Source: Cryptomeria japonica
Lineage: Eukaryota; Streptophyta; Pinopsida; Cupressales; Cupressaceae
Direction of reading: 5' to 3'
Assembly: GCF_030272615.1 (NCBI RefSeq)
Contig: NC_081414.1
Location: 48,724,501-48,786,500 of the forward strand
Length of the DNA: 62,000 nucleotides
Position 1 is the first letter of the stretch, and each line of letters opens with the position of its first letter. Shown here in pieces: positions 32,900-45,868 of the stretch. The notes under the pieces were generated by a model. The model was not told the DNA's origin. It made no database searches and was given only the letters and a program-made list of their open reading frames with translations. A program made the translations under genes and the position numbers.

Positions 32900-35800
32900 G
32901 GGTCAAGGCATTCATTTGGCAAAGTAAAAAAATGAAACGCTACAGGAAGGGGATCGATTACAATTCAATTGTATAATGAGCAAAAATAACATAATTGCAA
33001 TGAGAAGTTAAAACGAAGAGTGGACGATAGAAGTAACCCGAGGGAGGTATGGGTGATATTAACCCAAGAAGTAGACAAATTAATGTGAAAAAGAATCGAT
33101 GAAGAAGAGTATGTAAATCGATGTACAATGGCAGAATGTGAGGGGTCGAGGGAGATAAAAGACACAGGATCCGCATATAAGAGAGAAGAGGTATCGACTG
33201 AGAGTGGTGTGTGGGCACTGACCTAAAGAGGCGATCCAAGAATAGTTTGACGGGCTGTGAAATGACTGTAGAGCATGGAGTGCAGCATTGAGAAGCCAGT
33301 GTAAAGGGCTTAGTTGTAAATGAATTATCTGATGATTGAGTTTGATGTAAATAGAACTGTATTTAATTGTGGCAATTCATAAACAGAGAGTCTCTGTTTC
33401 TTTTAGTGCTTTGTGTTTGAGTTTGAGGTTTCAGGCAGGAGGATTTTTTTATTTTTCTTCCTACATCAATACCTCTACGTAAAGAAACAAATCCCGATCT
33501 AACACTGGGTATTACAATGATATCATATGTGAAAACAACTATAAATAAAACCAAATATTCAATATCCTCATTTAACATGTAACGACAGAATTGTTTTAGA
33601 ATGATATGAAACACACCAAACAATTGATCCGGCTGCGTGTAGATTCCCAAAATAAAGAGTCACTGAAACCATGCGAAGTAACTTACCTCAAGATTCTGCA
33701 GAAATTGCGTCGTGCTGTCAACGATGTCGATGAGAAAAAAAGACAGTTTGAAAGAGAAATATTACGAAACCCTACCAAAGAATTTTTTAAAATCTGACGA
33801 ACCAAAATCAATCCTCCCTGCAGCTGCTGCTTAGAATTAGATGTAGAAATATAGGGGGTTAAGAGCTACCAAAAAATGGGACTTTTAGAGCTCCTGTAAT
33901 CTTGAGCCCGAGAAAGACTTTCGAATTGTTTTACGTGAAAATATTGGTCTTCCGGTCTTCAACGAAGAGTTAAAATTTGTTTCCAGGCGTTCAACAGGTT
34001 TTTTTGTATTTACCGAGCTCCAGCGTTTTTTTGAAGTTCAATAAATACAGGCATTTGCATCTAAAGGAAGCGTAAGGGTCATGGTAGCTATAGACGGATC
34101 AAGTAGCTGTCCACTCAGTTCTAAGTTCTCGAACATCACTTTTATATTTTATTTTATTTTCCTTTATTTGTATTTTTTCCTTACTTGCAGTGATCAGTTT
34201 TATTATAAAAAAAATAGTGTTATAGGAGTAGAGGATTGGTTATTTAGAGTGATATTAGATAATACCTATTCATAGACGTTTCGTTCTAATTATTGTATGT
34301 TTCAAACATCAAAAAAATTGCACAATTTATCTAATATATATTTTTTTAAAGTAATTAGAAGTTATTGGTACATGTAGAATATTTAGTGGACTTCTAATTA
34401 TCATGTTTTGGTTTTTTCAAAGATAGTAATTGGGGGGTTTAGATGGACAACAACATTTTTATTTTATTTTTATGAGGGGGTGGATGGGCAAGAACATTTT
34501 TTAATTTTTTTTTACGAGATAGGCAAGAACATAATAGTTATTAGTACATGGACAACTGTTGGATCCTTTCCCTTATGTAAAAATCAAAATATAAAATAAT
34601 TGAGATATGGATATGAATGTATTTAATTTTACTTCTCTATGTCTAAATAGTTTTTAGATTTTATTTTGAGTATATGATTCAAACACTTGACTTTGAATTT
34701 TTAGTGTCCATGTTAATTGAGGACTAATAGCCTAACCTCATTCATTTTGTAACCTAGATTGTTGAATGTTATGAAGATTTACTAGTATATAGTATTGAAT
34801 GGGAGTCATTCCTTCCATTGAGACACTGCTATAATGGTATACAAGATGGTATTAAAACAACAACAGATCAATTAAATGTTCAATGTGTTAAAGAGCCTAG
34901 TAAAAAGTTCCAATTTAGTATAACTTCTTATAATGAGTTCTTACAGACAGAAGAAACAAAATACCATGTGGATGACCTAACATGTCATGATGGGCATTCC
35001 TTGGATTGAGAAGCTGAAAAAATCCCCACCCGACAAAAAAAAGAAGCAAAGGAAAAAGGATTAAGGTGGACTAATGTGCAAGTCTAAAATGTGAATGTTG
35101 CACAAAAGAAGTTCATTGATAAGTTCCCTCCAAAAATGTGTGAAAGAAGTAGGGCAGTTAGCAAACATTATAGTGGAGCATCCTGCAATCAAGTCTTAAC
35201 CTCACCCACATTTGATCGCATTAGTTGCTCTCACTTCCAAACAAGCTACTTTTTTCACATGGTCACACTAATAATTGCAATGTGATATCCATATTGCATT
35301 CTTGTTTGCAAAGGTTTTCTATGCATTTAACAATAAGAGGACATAATACAAAGCTATGTAAATTGGTGTATGAAAATTACCAAACAACCTTGCATTGGTA
35401 TGTTGATGGCTTGTTCACTATCTTTTATGTTTGAACCTCACAATATGCAAAGTCTTGAATTTAATGCAAAATATAACATTCATGATGATTAAAAAAATAA
35501 GAGAGGCATTAGGTTTGGTTCTTGATTAGTTTGTATATTTAGAGGAGATAAAGTTTTCGAAATAATAATTATTTTTGTCAAGTAGGAGGATAGAGATTTT
35601 AAAATGCATATAGTTGTGAATTTCAATAGTTCCAAATTAATGTCATAATAGTATGAATTTTGGATCAATGATGTGGTCAATGTGTCTCACCGCGTTGTAT
35701 TTAGTTCATGCTAGTGATTTATATAGACACTAAAATATTTCTCTTTAACTATTCTTTTAATACATCATTTATTAATTTTCATTTATCACATTTTGATTGA

Positions 35801-36540
35801 TGATCATTTAATAATTATCTCTTTATCTATTTAATTAAAAAATAATTTAGTATTTAATTAAATGTAAGTCAAAATTGATTTTCAAATATTTTTTATTTTA
35901 TAATTGTCCCCTCCTATTTAACCATTTAATTATGCTAAGAGGCATAACACTACAATGGCACCCACCCAGCTATTTTTTCCATGTAATTTTAATGACTAGA
36001 TAGTGGATAATTTAAAAATAAGTTAAAGACTAAAATCTAAATCAAAAAGCAACTTCCTATATTTATTATGACTAGATAACAGCTAATTTAAAAATAAGTT
36101 AAAGACTAAAATCTAAATTAAAAAAGAAACTTTCTATTATTATTATTTATTAAATACAAAAAATATATGTTTAAATCTATATTTAAAAGAAACAAATCTA
36201 AATTAAAAAGCAACTTCCTATTATTATTATTATTTATTAAATATAAAAACAATTATATTTTTGAATCTAAATTTAATATGTGTTCTTGTCATAATTTTGA
36301 TTGGCAACGTGTTTCTTTTTAAATTAGTTGTTAATTTAAATTTAAAATAAAGAGATATCTAATAATTAAGGGAATGAAAAGATATAGATGAAGTAAAAAT
36401 AAAATAGAGATATTATGAAGACCAAATATGTTCAATGTCAGTTTTTTCAATTATTAATTATGTATTTTTGAGTTGTGATCGAGATGCATTTCTTACTACT
36501 GAGGACAATAGTGACAACAACTAAATTACAGGGGGAGAAA
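32900..36540. other. Long gene-free, AT-rich stretch
   Basis: No domain recognised. The frame 33606-33797 is Lys/Arg-rich with no known motif. The right part is over 75 percent A+T by eye and carries local repeats. Confidence 0.5.
35989..36235. repeat. AT-rich tandem repeat, period about 80 bp, three units
   Basis: ATGACTAGATA followed by AATTTAAAAATAAGTTAAAG and ACTAAAATCTAAAT occurs at about 35990 and 36069. A third, shorter unit with AATCTAAATTAAAAAGCAAC ends near 36235. Confidence 0.8.
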
Positions 36541-36684
36541 TGTGTTGAACACTTTTGGATGCTGAGAGGGGGGGTGAATCAACATATATTAAAACTTAAC
36601 CATTCATTCAACATTCATTTAAACTATCATATGATCAAAAGTAAACAATTGAAAACAAAAGAAAATTCACATAAGGACACCAAC
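36541..36684 (-). repeat. Outer Copia LTR, 3' fragment (minus strand)
   Basis: On the minus strand it ends GATTCACCCCCCCTCTCAGC, then ATCC and GTTCAACACA, a typical end of long Copia LTRs. The third Copia element interrupts it at 36685, and the rest continues at 44368. Confidence 0.7.
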
Positions 36685-38229
36685 TGTTGGCATTACAACA
36701 AATTGGGATATTATTGGCATTACAATAAGTTTGATGGTTGATGATATTGAGAAGGTTGTTGGAGATGAATGATATAATTGATAAAGGATGATTACTGTCT
36801 TAATATTATTATTTTGTCATTGATGTCAAGCAATTGATTTTCTAATTCAGTATGATGTTGCCATATCTTAAAATGTATGTTTTGATGAGTATAAAGATGT
36901 CAGTAATTGATATAGAAAGAATGTGAAAATGAAGGGGAGCAATAAGTTATTCAATCGGCAACTATTACCGAGTTTGATAGTGATGAGATTATGATGTTTT
37001 GATTGTTTTGATATCCTATATATATGTATTCAAGACTGAACTAGAAGGGGAAAAGATTTCATGAAATAAAATGAGTAAAGGTTTGATACTATTATATTTT
37101 ACCGAGCAAGGAGCTAGTCGGTAAACTCCTAGGTTACCGATGTTGGTTAATGAATGAAAAAGTCACCGAGAAGAGAATGTCCACCGAGTAAAGTTCAGTG
37201 TTAACCGAGTATCAACCAAGCAGTAACAGAATGCATTAAATAAAGTGTATACATTATTTAATGAAGGATGCCAATGAGCTGGAGGTTTATTGAAGATAGG
37301 AATGTCGTGCAAGAAGTTTGTTAAGGATCAACGACAATTAAAATTCAAGAGTAAGATCTACAACATAGATTGAACGGTCCTAACCGAGCACAAGTACCAA
37401 GGAATGATACAAGTTTCAAGGCAAGATAAAACATTTTTCAGATTGAAGGATACAATGAACCTAGTCAAGTTTGAAGATCTGATGGCTAAGATTAATCATG
37501 GGAAATGTGATTAAGGAGATTAAGCGGTTGGGAATTGCTTATAAATAAAGAGTAGTTGAAGAACAAGAGCGCGAGCAAACTGAAGCACAGTGATGCTACA
37601 GAGGTGATTACCGAGTACAGAAGATTGAAGATCTGATTGAAGAATAGATTGAGAAGCCCAACAAGGAGAAAGATAAGTCTTATGACAAGATTATCTTGAG
37701 CATGTTGAGCACATAGAATCTGCTTTAACATTTTAGATGTGAAGTTGCATATATATTTTATTACTGTTATTTATGTTTGCAAGTGACAGGAAATCTCTTA
37801 ACCGAGTAGACTTAACAGTCTTATTTGTAAAACCTCTTGGAAGGTAACATTTTGAATGAGTGTTTGAAATCCTTTGACAAGGTCACTTCTAACAAAGTGA
37901 ATATTCTAACAGATCTAAGGAAAATCCCTTAACCGGGTCACATCTAGCAATGTGTATGTAATCTTTAACAGGATTTGCTTTTAACCAAACATACTCTAGA
38001 AGAGTATATTTTCTTGTGGGTCTGAAATCCCACAGTGGTTTTTCCCTATTAGGGTTTCCACGTTAAATCTGGTGTCAAATGTGATTAATGTTTCATGTTT
38101 ATCTATTTATGAGTTTGAATGATTTACAGTCATAAGTTGGATATCAAGTAAATGGTACCGAGGTTGAATCTGATTGGAAAAATAACAATTAAGGTTATCT
38201 GATTCACCCCCCCTCTCATCTAACTAACA
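36685..38229 (+). repeat. Copia copy 3, 5' LTR
   Basis: Starts TGTTGGCATTACAACAAATT and ends CTAACTAACA. The TTGGCATTACAA block at the start occurs twice within 40 bp, as it does in the 3' LTR. It contains many ACCGAG hexamers. Confidence 0.93.
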
Positions 38230-38231
38230 AT

Positions 38232-38242
38232 TGGTATCAGAG
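38232..38242 (+). other. Primer-binding site, tRNA-iMet type (Copia copy 3)
   Basis: TGGTATCAGAG, two bases after the 5' LTR end. Confidence 0.9.
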
Positions 38243-38292
38243 TTTGGACTCCGGAAGAAAAAGTTTAAAGGAACTTGAGGCAAGATCCAAAG

Positions 38293-39657
38293 ATGTATAA
38301 AAGGGATGCACCAAAGCTGAACAAGTCAAGTTTCACCACATGGCAGAAAAGGATGAAGCAGCACTTATCAGGAATTGGAGAATATGCAACATATTATCTG
38401 GAGAATGATTACAGTGCACCTAGCACCTACCCTATGACAATGGAAGAAATAAAGGCAAAGAAAGAACACATTCAAGCAATGATAGAAATCACATCAGCTT
38501 TGACCAACTCAGAGTTTAATAATCTAGAAGGTTGTAATGATGCCAAAGCAATGTGGAATAAGCTCACATCTGTGTATGATGGAGATGAACATGTTCAAAG
38601 AGAAAAAGCAAACAGTCTAAGAGGACAACTTGAATCGATGAGAATGAATGAAGGTGAGAACATAATCCAATATAGTACAAGGTTAAAGGAAACTGTCAAT
38701 CAAATCAAAGGAGTAGGAGGAACTATTGAAGAAAAGGATGTAACAAGTAAGTTGTTGAGAACACTTCTACCTGCTTATGCCATTAGAGTCTCTACAATAA
38801 ATGAATTGAGGTCTGTACCAAACATGCCAGTCTCCTTGGATGCTACTATCGGTAAGCTACATGCTTTTGAGTTAAGTAATTTTGATAACAGTGGGTCTTC
38901 GGTAAACAAAGTTGAATCTACATTCAATTCTTTTCATCTCAGTGAATCTGAAGATTACAATGATAGAATGACTAAGTATGCTGAAGGAAATCACAATGGA
39001 GCAAGTGAGAGATTTCGCAAAAACATGGAAGAAGTACACAAACTATATGAGGAAATCAGAAAGAAAGAAGAGTTTGAAGCATTATTGGCTAGAAGGTTAC
39101 CGAGAGGAAAAGGTAAGTATAAAGGGAAGTTACCTTTAAAATGTTTTAACTGTGATAAAATTGGACATATGGCTTCTAATTGTCCTGAAAAAGATGATGA
39201 AAAGAAAGATTACCGAGATGACAGACAGAAAGACAACCAATACAGAAGACATCGAGACTTCAAAAGGAGAGAAAGAAAGACATGCCTAGTAGCTGATGAG
39301 GAATCCAATAGTGATAAATCTGATGAGACTGAGACTGAGGAAGTTGTATATGTGGTTATCAAAGATGGATCAGATGAAGAAAGGTATGAAGAAATAGCCT
39401 TAATATCACACATAAATAAAAATGATTCTTGGATCATAGATAGTGGATGCTCACATCACATGACAGGTGATAAACACAAGTTTGTTAAATTAGAAGATTA
39501 TGATGGAGGTTATGTAAGATTTGGTAATGATGCACCATGTCCTGTGAAAGGTAAAGGTTCTATTACACTTCTTGACAATGCTAAATGTGATGATGTATAT
39601 TGGGTTGAAGGTCTGAAATACAATTTGTTGAGTGTAGCACGACTAAATAATACATGA
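38293..39657 (+). pseudogene. Copia copy 3 gag and protease frame
   Basis: The first ATG is at 38293 (MYKRDAPKLNKSSFTTWQKR). A gag domain spans roughly residues 1-200, then a zinc knuckle CFNCDKIGHMASNC (39142-39183), a charged linker, and the protease WIIDSGCSHHMTGD with DSG at 39439-39447. The frame ends at TGA 39655-39657, with a second TGA at 39661-39663. The same frame resumes at once, so both TGAs look like former Trp codons or similar in one long gag-pol. Confidence 0.92.
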
Positions 39658-39663
39658 TACTGA

Positions 39664-40776
39664 ATAGAATTTCATAAAGGAATTGTCAAAGTTCATGACA
39701 AACATGGAAAGTTGGCTGCTACCAGGACTCAAACAAGAGGTAATACATTTCACCTTGACTCAACTAGGAACAATTGTCTGTATGCAAAAATAGAAGATAC
39801 CTGGTTATGGCATAAAAGGTTTTGTCATGTAAATTTTGATAATCTGATCAAAATAAGTAAGAAGCATCATGTAAGAGGTCTACCGAGCTTGGAAAAACCT
39901 GAGAATGCAATATGCCGAGGATGCCAGATGGGTAAGATGACAAAATCAAGCTTTACAAGTAAGTCTTACACTTCTAAAGGAATTTTAGATCTTGTACACA
40001 CTGATCTTTGTGGTCCTATGAAAGTTCAAAGTTACTATGGTGATAAATACTTCATATTATTTGTGGATGATTACTCAAGGATGATGTCAGTTATGCTTCT
40101 AAAAGAGAAATCAGAAGCTTTTCAAATGTTCAAATGGTATAAGGCAAGAGTTGAAAAAGAAACAGGAAGACAGTTGAAATGTCTTAGATCTGATAGAGGA
40201 AGAGAATTTATTTTTGATGAATTTAACTTATATTGCAATGATCATGGTATAAAGAGACAAGTGTCAGCACCAAGGACACCACAGCAAAATGGAATAGCTG
40301 AAAAAAGAAACAGATCAATTGTAGATTGTGCCAGAACTTTGATGATTGAAAAGAGTGTACCTCAAATATTTTGGAGAGAAGCAATAAGCACTGCAGTTTA
40401 CACCTTGAACCGAGTACAACTGAAGAAAGGAACTATGAAGACACCTTATGAAATCTGGTATGACAAGAAACCAAATGTAAGTTATTTTAAAATATTTGGA
40501 AGTAGATGTTATGTTCACAAAGATGATAGAAATGGAAAATTTGATCAGAAAAGCAAGGAAGGAACATTTCTTGGTTATCCCTCTAGGAGTAAAGCATTTA
40601 AATGTCTGATCAAATCATCTAACAAAATTGTGGAAAGTGCAAATGTGAAAATTGATGAATTTGCAAAAAGGAATGATGAAGGAAACTCCAAAGAACCAGA
40701 AGATTATGAAGAGTTTGTCTATGTACAACCGACCAGTTTTACCGAGAAAGCCAATGAAGAAATAATCAGTTACTGA
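39664..40776 (+). pseudogene. Copia copy 3 GAG-pre-integrase and integrase
   Basis: LWHKRFCHVNFDNL and CRGCQMGK form the zinc-binding HHCC segment. The catalytic triad is complete: HTDLCGPM, LRSDRGREF and QQNGIAEKRNRS. The C-terminal GKKR-like region follows with FKIFGSRCYVHKDDRNGKF and FLGYPSRSKAFKC. It ends at TGA 40774-40776. The RT lies in another frame, so one shift occurred between about 40776 and 40960. Confidence 0.92.
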
Positions 40777-40970
40777 GTGATGAAGAAGATCATCCAAAGC
40801 CTACCGAGCCTATTTTAGCAAAATATGTCAGAAGAAATCATGCATCAAGTCAGATTATAGGAGATAAGGATGCTTCAGTAATAACAAGGAACAAACTGAG
40901 ACACAACACATGTCTAATATCTGAAATTGAACCGAGGATAGTAAGAGAAGCATTAAGCAATGAAGATTGG

Positions 40971-41640
40971 GTGAATGCTAAGATAGAAGAGATTGATCAA
41001 ATCAAGAAAAATGAAACATGGACACTAGTTCCAAGACCAGAAGAGAAAAATGTAATCGGTACAAAGTGGATTTTCAGGAATAAGCTAAATGAAAAAGACG
41101 AGGTCATTCGGAATAAAGCAAGGCTAGTTTGCAAAGGTTATGCTCAAGAAGAAGGAATAGACTATGGAGAAACTTTTTCACCTGTAGCAAGACTTGAAGG
41201 AGTAAGAACATTGTTGGCATATGCTGCTTACACAAATTTGAAGGTATATCAAATGGATGTTAAATCTACATTTTTGAATGGTATAATAGAAGAAGAAGTC
41301 TATATTGAACAACCTGAAGGATTTATTGAAGAGAAGGATAGAGATTAGGTATGTAAGTTGAACAAAGCTCTATATGGTCTAAAGCAAGCACCTAGAGCAT
41401 GGTATGAAAGGTTGCACTCTTACTTATTAAAGATTGGATTTATAAGGACTAGTGAGAACATCAACATGTATATGAAGAATGATGAGAAAGGAATATTGAT
41501 GTCAGCCATATTTGTTGATGATATTATTTTTTGTGGAAATGATTCTTTATGTAAGAACTTTGGAAATGAAATGTGCAAAGAATTTGAGATGTCATTAATT
41601 GGTTAGATAAAGTATTTTATAGGTTTACAAATTCTGCAAA
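40971..41640 (+). pseudogene. Copia copy 3 reverse transcriptase
   Basis: TKWIFRNKLNEKDEV, YAQEEGIDYGETFSPVARLE, MDVKSTFLNGIIEEEVYIEQ and NKALYGLKQAPRAWYERLHS. The catalytic motif is FVDD (IFVDDIIFCGND). Premature TAG codons at 41346-41348 (position of Gln in DQVCKL) and 41604-41606 cut the frame. Confidence 0.92.
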
Positions 41641-42464
41641 TGAAAAATGGGATTTTTATTACTCAATCCAAGTATATAAAGGAAATCTTGAAGAAATTTG
41701 GAATGGAGGATTCTAAACCTGTAAGTACTCCTATGACTACTAATTGTAAACTATCAAAGAATGATGAATCTGCATCTGTTGATGAGACACTTTACCGATC
41801 TATGATTGGAAAGTTGCAATATGTAGTTCACAACAAACCTGATATTGCACATGCAATAGGTATAGCTGCAAGATTTTCTGCAAATCCCAAAGAAACTCAT
41901 ACGTCAACAGTTAAGAGAATTTTCAGATATTTGAGAGGCACTGAAGATTATGGTCTACTATATGAAAAGAGGAATGATTTTGACTTAAAAGTCTATACTG
42001 ATGCTGACTAGGCAGGCAATATTGATGACAGAAAAAGCACAAGCGGTGGAGCTTTCTTTTTGGGAGAAAGACTAGTAAGTTGGCTTAGCAAGAAACAAGG
42101 ATGCATTTCACAGTCAACAACTGAAGTTGAATATGTCACTGCAACATTGAATTGTACCAATATAGCATGGATCAAACAACTGTTGGAAGGAATGAATGAG
42201 ACAGTTACCGGGCCAGTAACTATATTTTGTGATAATACAAGTGCTATTAACATTTCAAAAAATCTAGTAATGCACTCTAAGACAAAACATATCTCTATAA
42301 AGTATCATTATCTTAGAGAAGAAGTTAAAGAAAAGAATGTTGCACTGGAATATGTTAGCACAAAGGAACAAAACACAAACATCTTCACAAAGACACTGCC
42401 AAGGGACACTTATGAGTATCTCATAAGTAAGTTAGGGGTCCTACCCCTATCTAGCACTCACTGA
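41640..42464 (+). pseudogene. Copia copy 3 RNase H
   Basis: SKYIKEILKKFGMEDSKPVS, RSMIGKLQYVVHNKPDIAHA, then VYTDAD with TAG at 42009-42011 replacing the Trp of DADWAG, DDRKSTSGG, STTEVEYV, FCDNTSAI and KTKHISIKYHYLREEV, ending in a natural stop after SSTH. The acidic residues of RNase H are present. Confidence 0.91.
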
Positions 42465-42807
42465 CAGAGTTTGGTGACAACATCAATTCTATGACTCCAA
42501 AGAATACTATTTGTAAGTTGGTGCTGATTTACACACTTCAGAAGGATGTCTAAAGTTGTGCATGATATAGTGAATGAAGACAAGTTGCTCTGACCGAGAT
42601 ACATTTGTATATGTTTTAATTGCCAGGAAATTACTTCACAGAGGGAGTAATTATGGATCAGTCTTCCTTTAGGCATTGTTGTCAAAGGGGGAGAAGATTA
42701 TCAAATAGGAAAAGGTTACAATAGAGAGATTATTGTTTACAGTTCAAGGATAACAGGAGAAGATTAAAGAGATTGGAATAAATCAAGTTGGTATTGCCAT
42801 CAATGCC

Positions 42808-42818
42808 AAAGGGGGAGA
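42808..42818 (+). other. Polypurine tract (Copia copy 3)
   Basis: AAAGGGGGAGA directly ahead of the 3' LTR. A second purine-rich block (AAAGGGGGAGAAG) lies upstream near 42687. Confidence 0.85.
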
Positions 42819-42819
42819 T

Positions 42820-44367
42820 TGTTGGCATTACAATAATCTGGGAGATTGTTGGCATTACAATAAGTTTGATGGTTGATGATATTGAGAAGGTTGTTGGAGA
42901 TGAATGATATAATTGATAAAGGATGATTACTGTCTTAATATTATTATTTTGTCATTGATGTCAAGCAATTGATTTTCTAATTCAGTATGATGTTGCCATA
43001 TCTTAAAATGTATGTTTTGATGAGTATAAAGATGTCAATAATTGATACAGAAAGAATGTGAAAATGAAGGGGAGCAATAAGTTATTCAATCGGCAACTAT
43101 TACCGAGTTTGATAGTGATGAGATTATGATGTTTTGATTGTTTTGATATCCTATATATATGTATTCAAGACTGAACTAGAAGGGGAAAAGATTTCATGAA
43201 ATAAAATGAGTAAAGGTTTGATACTATTCTATTTTACCGAGCAAGGAGCTAGTCGGTAAACTCCAAGGTTACCGATGTCGGTTAATGAATGAAAAAGTCA
43301 TCGAGAAGAGACTGTCTACTGAGTAAAGTTCAGTGTTAACCGAGTATCAACCAAGCAGTAACATAATGCATTAAATAAAGTGTATACATTATTTAATGAA
43401 TGATGCCAATGAGCTAGAGGTTTATTGAAGATAGGAATGTCGTGCAAGAAGTTTGTTAAGGATCAACGACAATTAAAATTCAAGAGTAAGATCTACAACA
43501 TAGATTGAACAGTCCTAACTGAGCACAAGTACCAAGGAAGGATACAAGTTTCAAGGCAAGATAAAACATTTTTTAGATTGAAGGATACAATGAACCTAGT
43601 CAAGTTTGAAGATCTGATGGCTAAGATTAATCATGGGAAATGTGATTAAGGAGATTAAGCGGTTGGGAATTGCTTATAAATAAAGAGTAGTTGAAGAACA
43701 AGAGCGCGGGCAAACTGAAGCACAGTGATGCTACAGAGGTGATTATCGAGTACAGAAGATTGAAGATCTGATTGACGAATAGATTGAGAAGCCCAACAAG
43801 GAGAAAGATAAGTCTTATGACAAGATTATCTTGAGCATATTGAGCACATAGAATCTGCTTTAACATTTTAGATGTGAAGTTGCAGATATATTTTATTACT
43901 GTTATTTATGTTTGCAAGTGACATGAAATCTCTTAATCGAGTAGACTTAACAGTCTTATTTGTAAAACCTCTAGGAAGGTAACATTCTGAATGAGTGTTT
44001 GAAATCCTTTGACAAGGTCACTTCTAAAAAAGTGAAGATTCTAACAGATCTTAGGGAAATCCCTTAACCGGGTCACATCTAGCAATGTGTATGTAATCTT
44101 TAATAGGATTTGCTTTTAACCAAGCATACTCTAGAAGAGTATATTTTCTTGTGGGTCTGAAATCCCACAGTGGTTTTCCCCTATTAGGGTTTCCACATTA
44201 AATCTGGTGTCAAATGTGATTAATGTTCAATGTTTATCTATTTATGAGTTTGAATGATTTACAGTCATAAGTTGCATATCAAGTAAATGCTATCGAGGTT
44301 GAATCTGATTGGAAAAATAACAATTGAGGTTATCTGATTGACCCCCCCCCCTCTCATCTAAATAACA
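42820..44367 (+). repeat. Copia copy 3, 3' LTR
   Basis: 1,548 bp, TGTTGGCATTACAATAATCT to TAAATAACA, with a poly-C tract shortly before the end that is longer than in the 5' LTR. Confidence 0.93.
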
Positions 44368-45591
44368 CCAACATGGAAAACCCAATGAGGGAAAAACCAC
44401 GATGAAAACTATCTCACTATATGAAAATTGATTACAAAGTTTTAGGCTCTAAGACAAGGAAGATCACTGCTCCTAATCTGGACTTGCATGCCAAGGCACA
44501 CAACCTTAGGAAAAGATATAATGGATATGAAAAACACTAAAGATCAATCCTTTAAGTTAAGATATAATAGATCTAATAACAAAGAGTAATTATTGTTGAA
44601 CTAAGTAGAAGCACATCCTCTGAAATGTTAATTATAGTTCACGGTGTTAAGCATCTGAAACTAAATTCATCATTGCTCATCTGTAATGGAGCACCTTCAC
44701 AATCACACCATACACCATATACAACTTCACAATCAACTCATGCATGCACACACCATCCTCCAAAATATCTAATCCTTTATATATCATCCACACAAAGAAA
44801 ATACATCAATTAGGTTGGCCTAAATAGATGTAATGTGTAGAGTATAAACAGACAGGCCAAAATACTCTCCAAAGTAATACAAAAGGGAAACAATATGTGT
44901 GAAGAATCACACCATTTCAACACACCTTCCTATTACTCCCAAATCATTAACGTCAACTCCGCACACTACCACACAGACCAAAAATACTCAAGTCGGTTTT
45001 AGAGGATAGAATTGATAATGCAACCTATTCAAATATTCTCAAAATACAACATAAACCTCCACAAAAGTTGTGGATGTACAACATAGTACATCACATAACA
45101 TTCACAAAACTACATTAGAGAAACACAACACCAAAAACATTAGGAAACTAAGGAATACAAAGAATTCCTGGAAATAGGTACATTGCTACTATAGAACTGA
45201 CACTTAGACCAACACCAAATCAGATGTGGATCAAATGAGAACATGAGACCTTGGATATAATATTCTTTTACATCCACCAACATCATATTACAACCACAAA
45301 CAAAAGATGAAACAATGCGACACAAAGTGGACCAGAAAGATAAACCTAGCATATTCAATGAAATAATCACACTTAGTCAAAATCTACTACAGACACTTGA
45401 ATTTATCTTCAATACTCTGAAATGGCCATAATACAAATGGATATATCATCTAGTGTCACCTTCGTCAATCTCCATAGATCAATATGAACCTTTGAGTAGA
45501 CACTTGATATAACACCATTGATTATAAACTTCTAGACCATTTTCCAGACCTTGGTTGACATCAATGACAACATAAAAACATATTTGCAATA
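44368..45591 (-). repeat. Outer Copia LTR, main part (minus strand)
   Basis: Continues the fragment at 36541-36684. On the minus strand it starts next to AAGGGGGAGAT (45592-45605) with a TTATGTTGTCATTGATGTC block like that of copy 3, and runs to GTGGTTTTTCCCTCATTGGG and the CCAAC target. Together the two parts give an LTR of about 1.37 kb. It lacks coding sequence. Confidence 0.65.
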
Positions 45592-45780
45592 ATCTCCCCC
45601 TTTTTCATTGATGGCAACACTTGCGCAACCACCAAAACACTAGTATATCTCTCCCAAACACCACTATACATCTCCCCCTTTGACATCAGGGACAAAGGGC
45701 AACTCCACCTCATTGTACAAAATCATTCTCTCTGCAAAATTTCTCCCCCTATCTATAACAACTCCCCCTTAGGGTATGAA
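45592..45780 (-). other. Outer Copia element, region with repeated polypurine tracts
   Basis: The minus strand reads GGGGGAGA four times here (near 45598, 45675, 45747 and 45768 in variant form), alternating with GCCATCAATG / CCCTGATGTCAAAG. This is the 3' untranslated end seen upstream of long-LTR Copia 3' LTRs. Confidence 0.6.
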
Positions 45781-45868
45781 TAAAAATGAAAGCTCAAAAC
45801 TGTACTCTAATAATCTTTTACTCATCCTCATATAACTGTATAGGAACAAAATGTCTTATCGGTAAAAT

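Larger units (their letters stand above)
36685..44367 (+). mobile_element. Copia LTR retrotransposon, copy 3, long LTRs, near complete
   Basis: 7,683 bp with LTRs of 1,545 and 1,548 bp and a 5 bp duplication CCAAC (36680-36684 and 44368-44372). The order is LTR, PBS, gag with zinc knuckle, protease, GAG-pre-integrase, integrase, RT, RNase H, purine tract, LTR. The LTRs differ by about 3 percent by my count. It is a different family from copies 1 and 2 and better preserved: one frameshift and six premature stops break a single gag-pol frame. It lies inside an older Copia LTR. Long LTRs suggest a SIRE- or Tork-like lineage, which I cannot decide. Confidence 0.94.

Noticed and set aside
36475-36741. 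88-codon plus frame
   Set aside because: Crosses the junction between the outer LTR and Copia copy 3, so it is a chance fusion.
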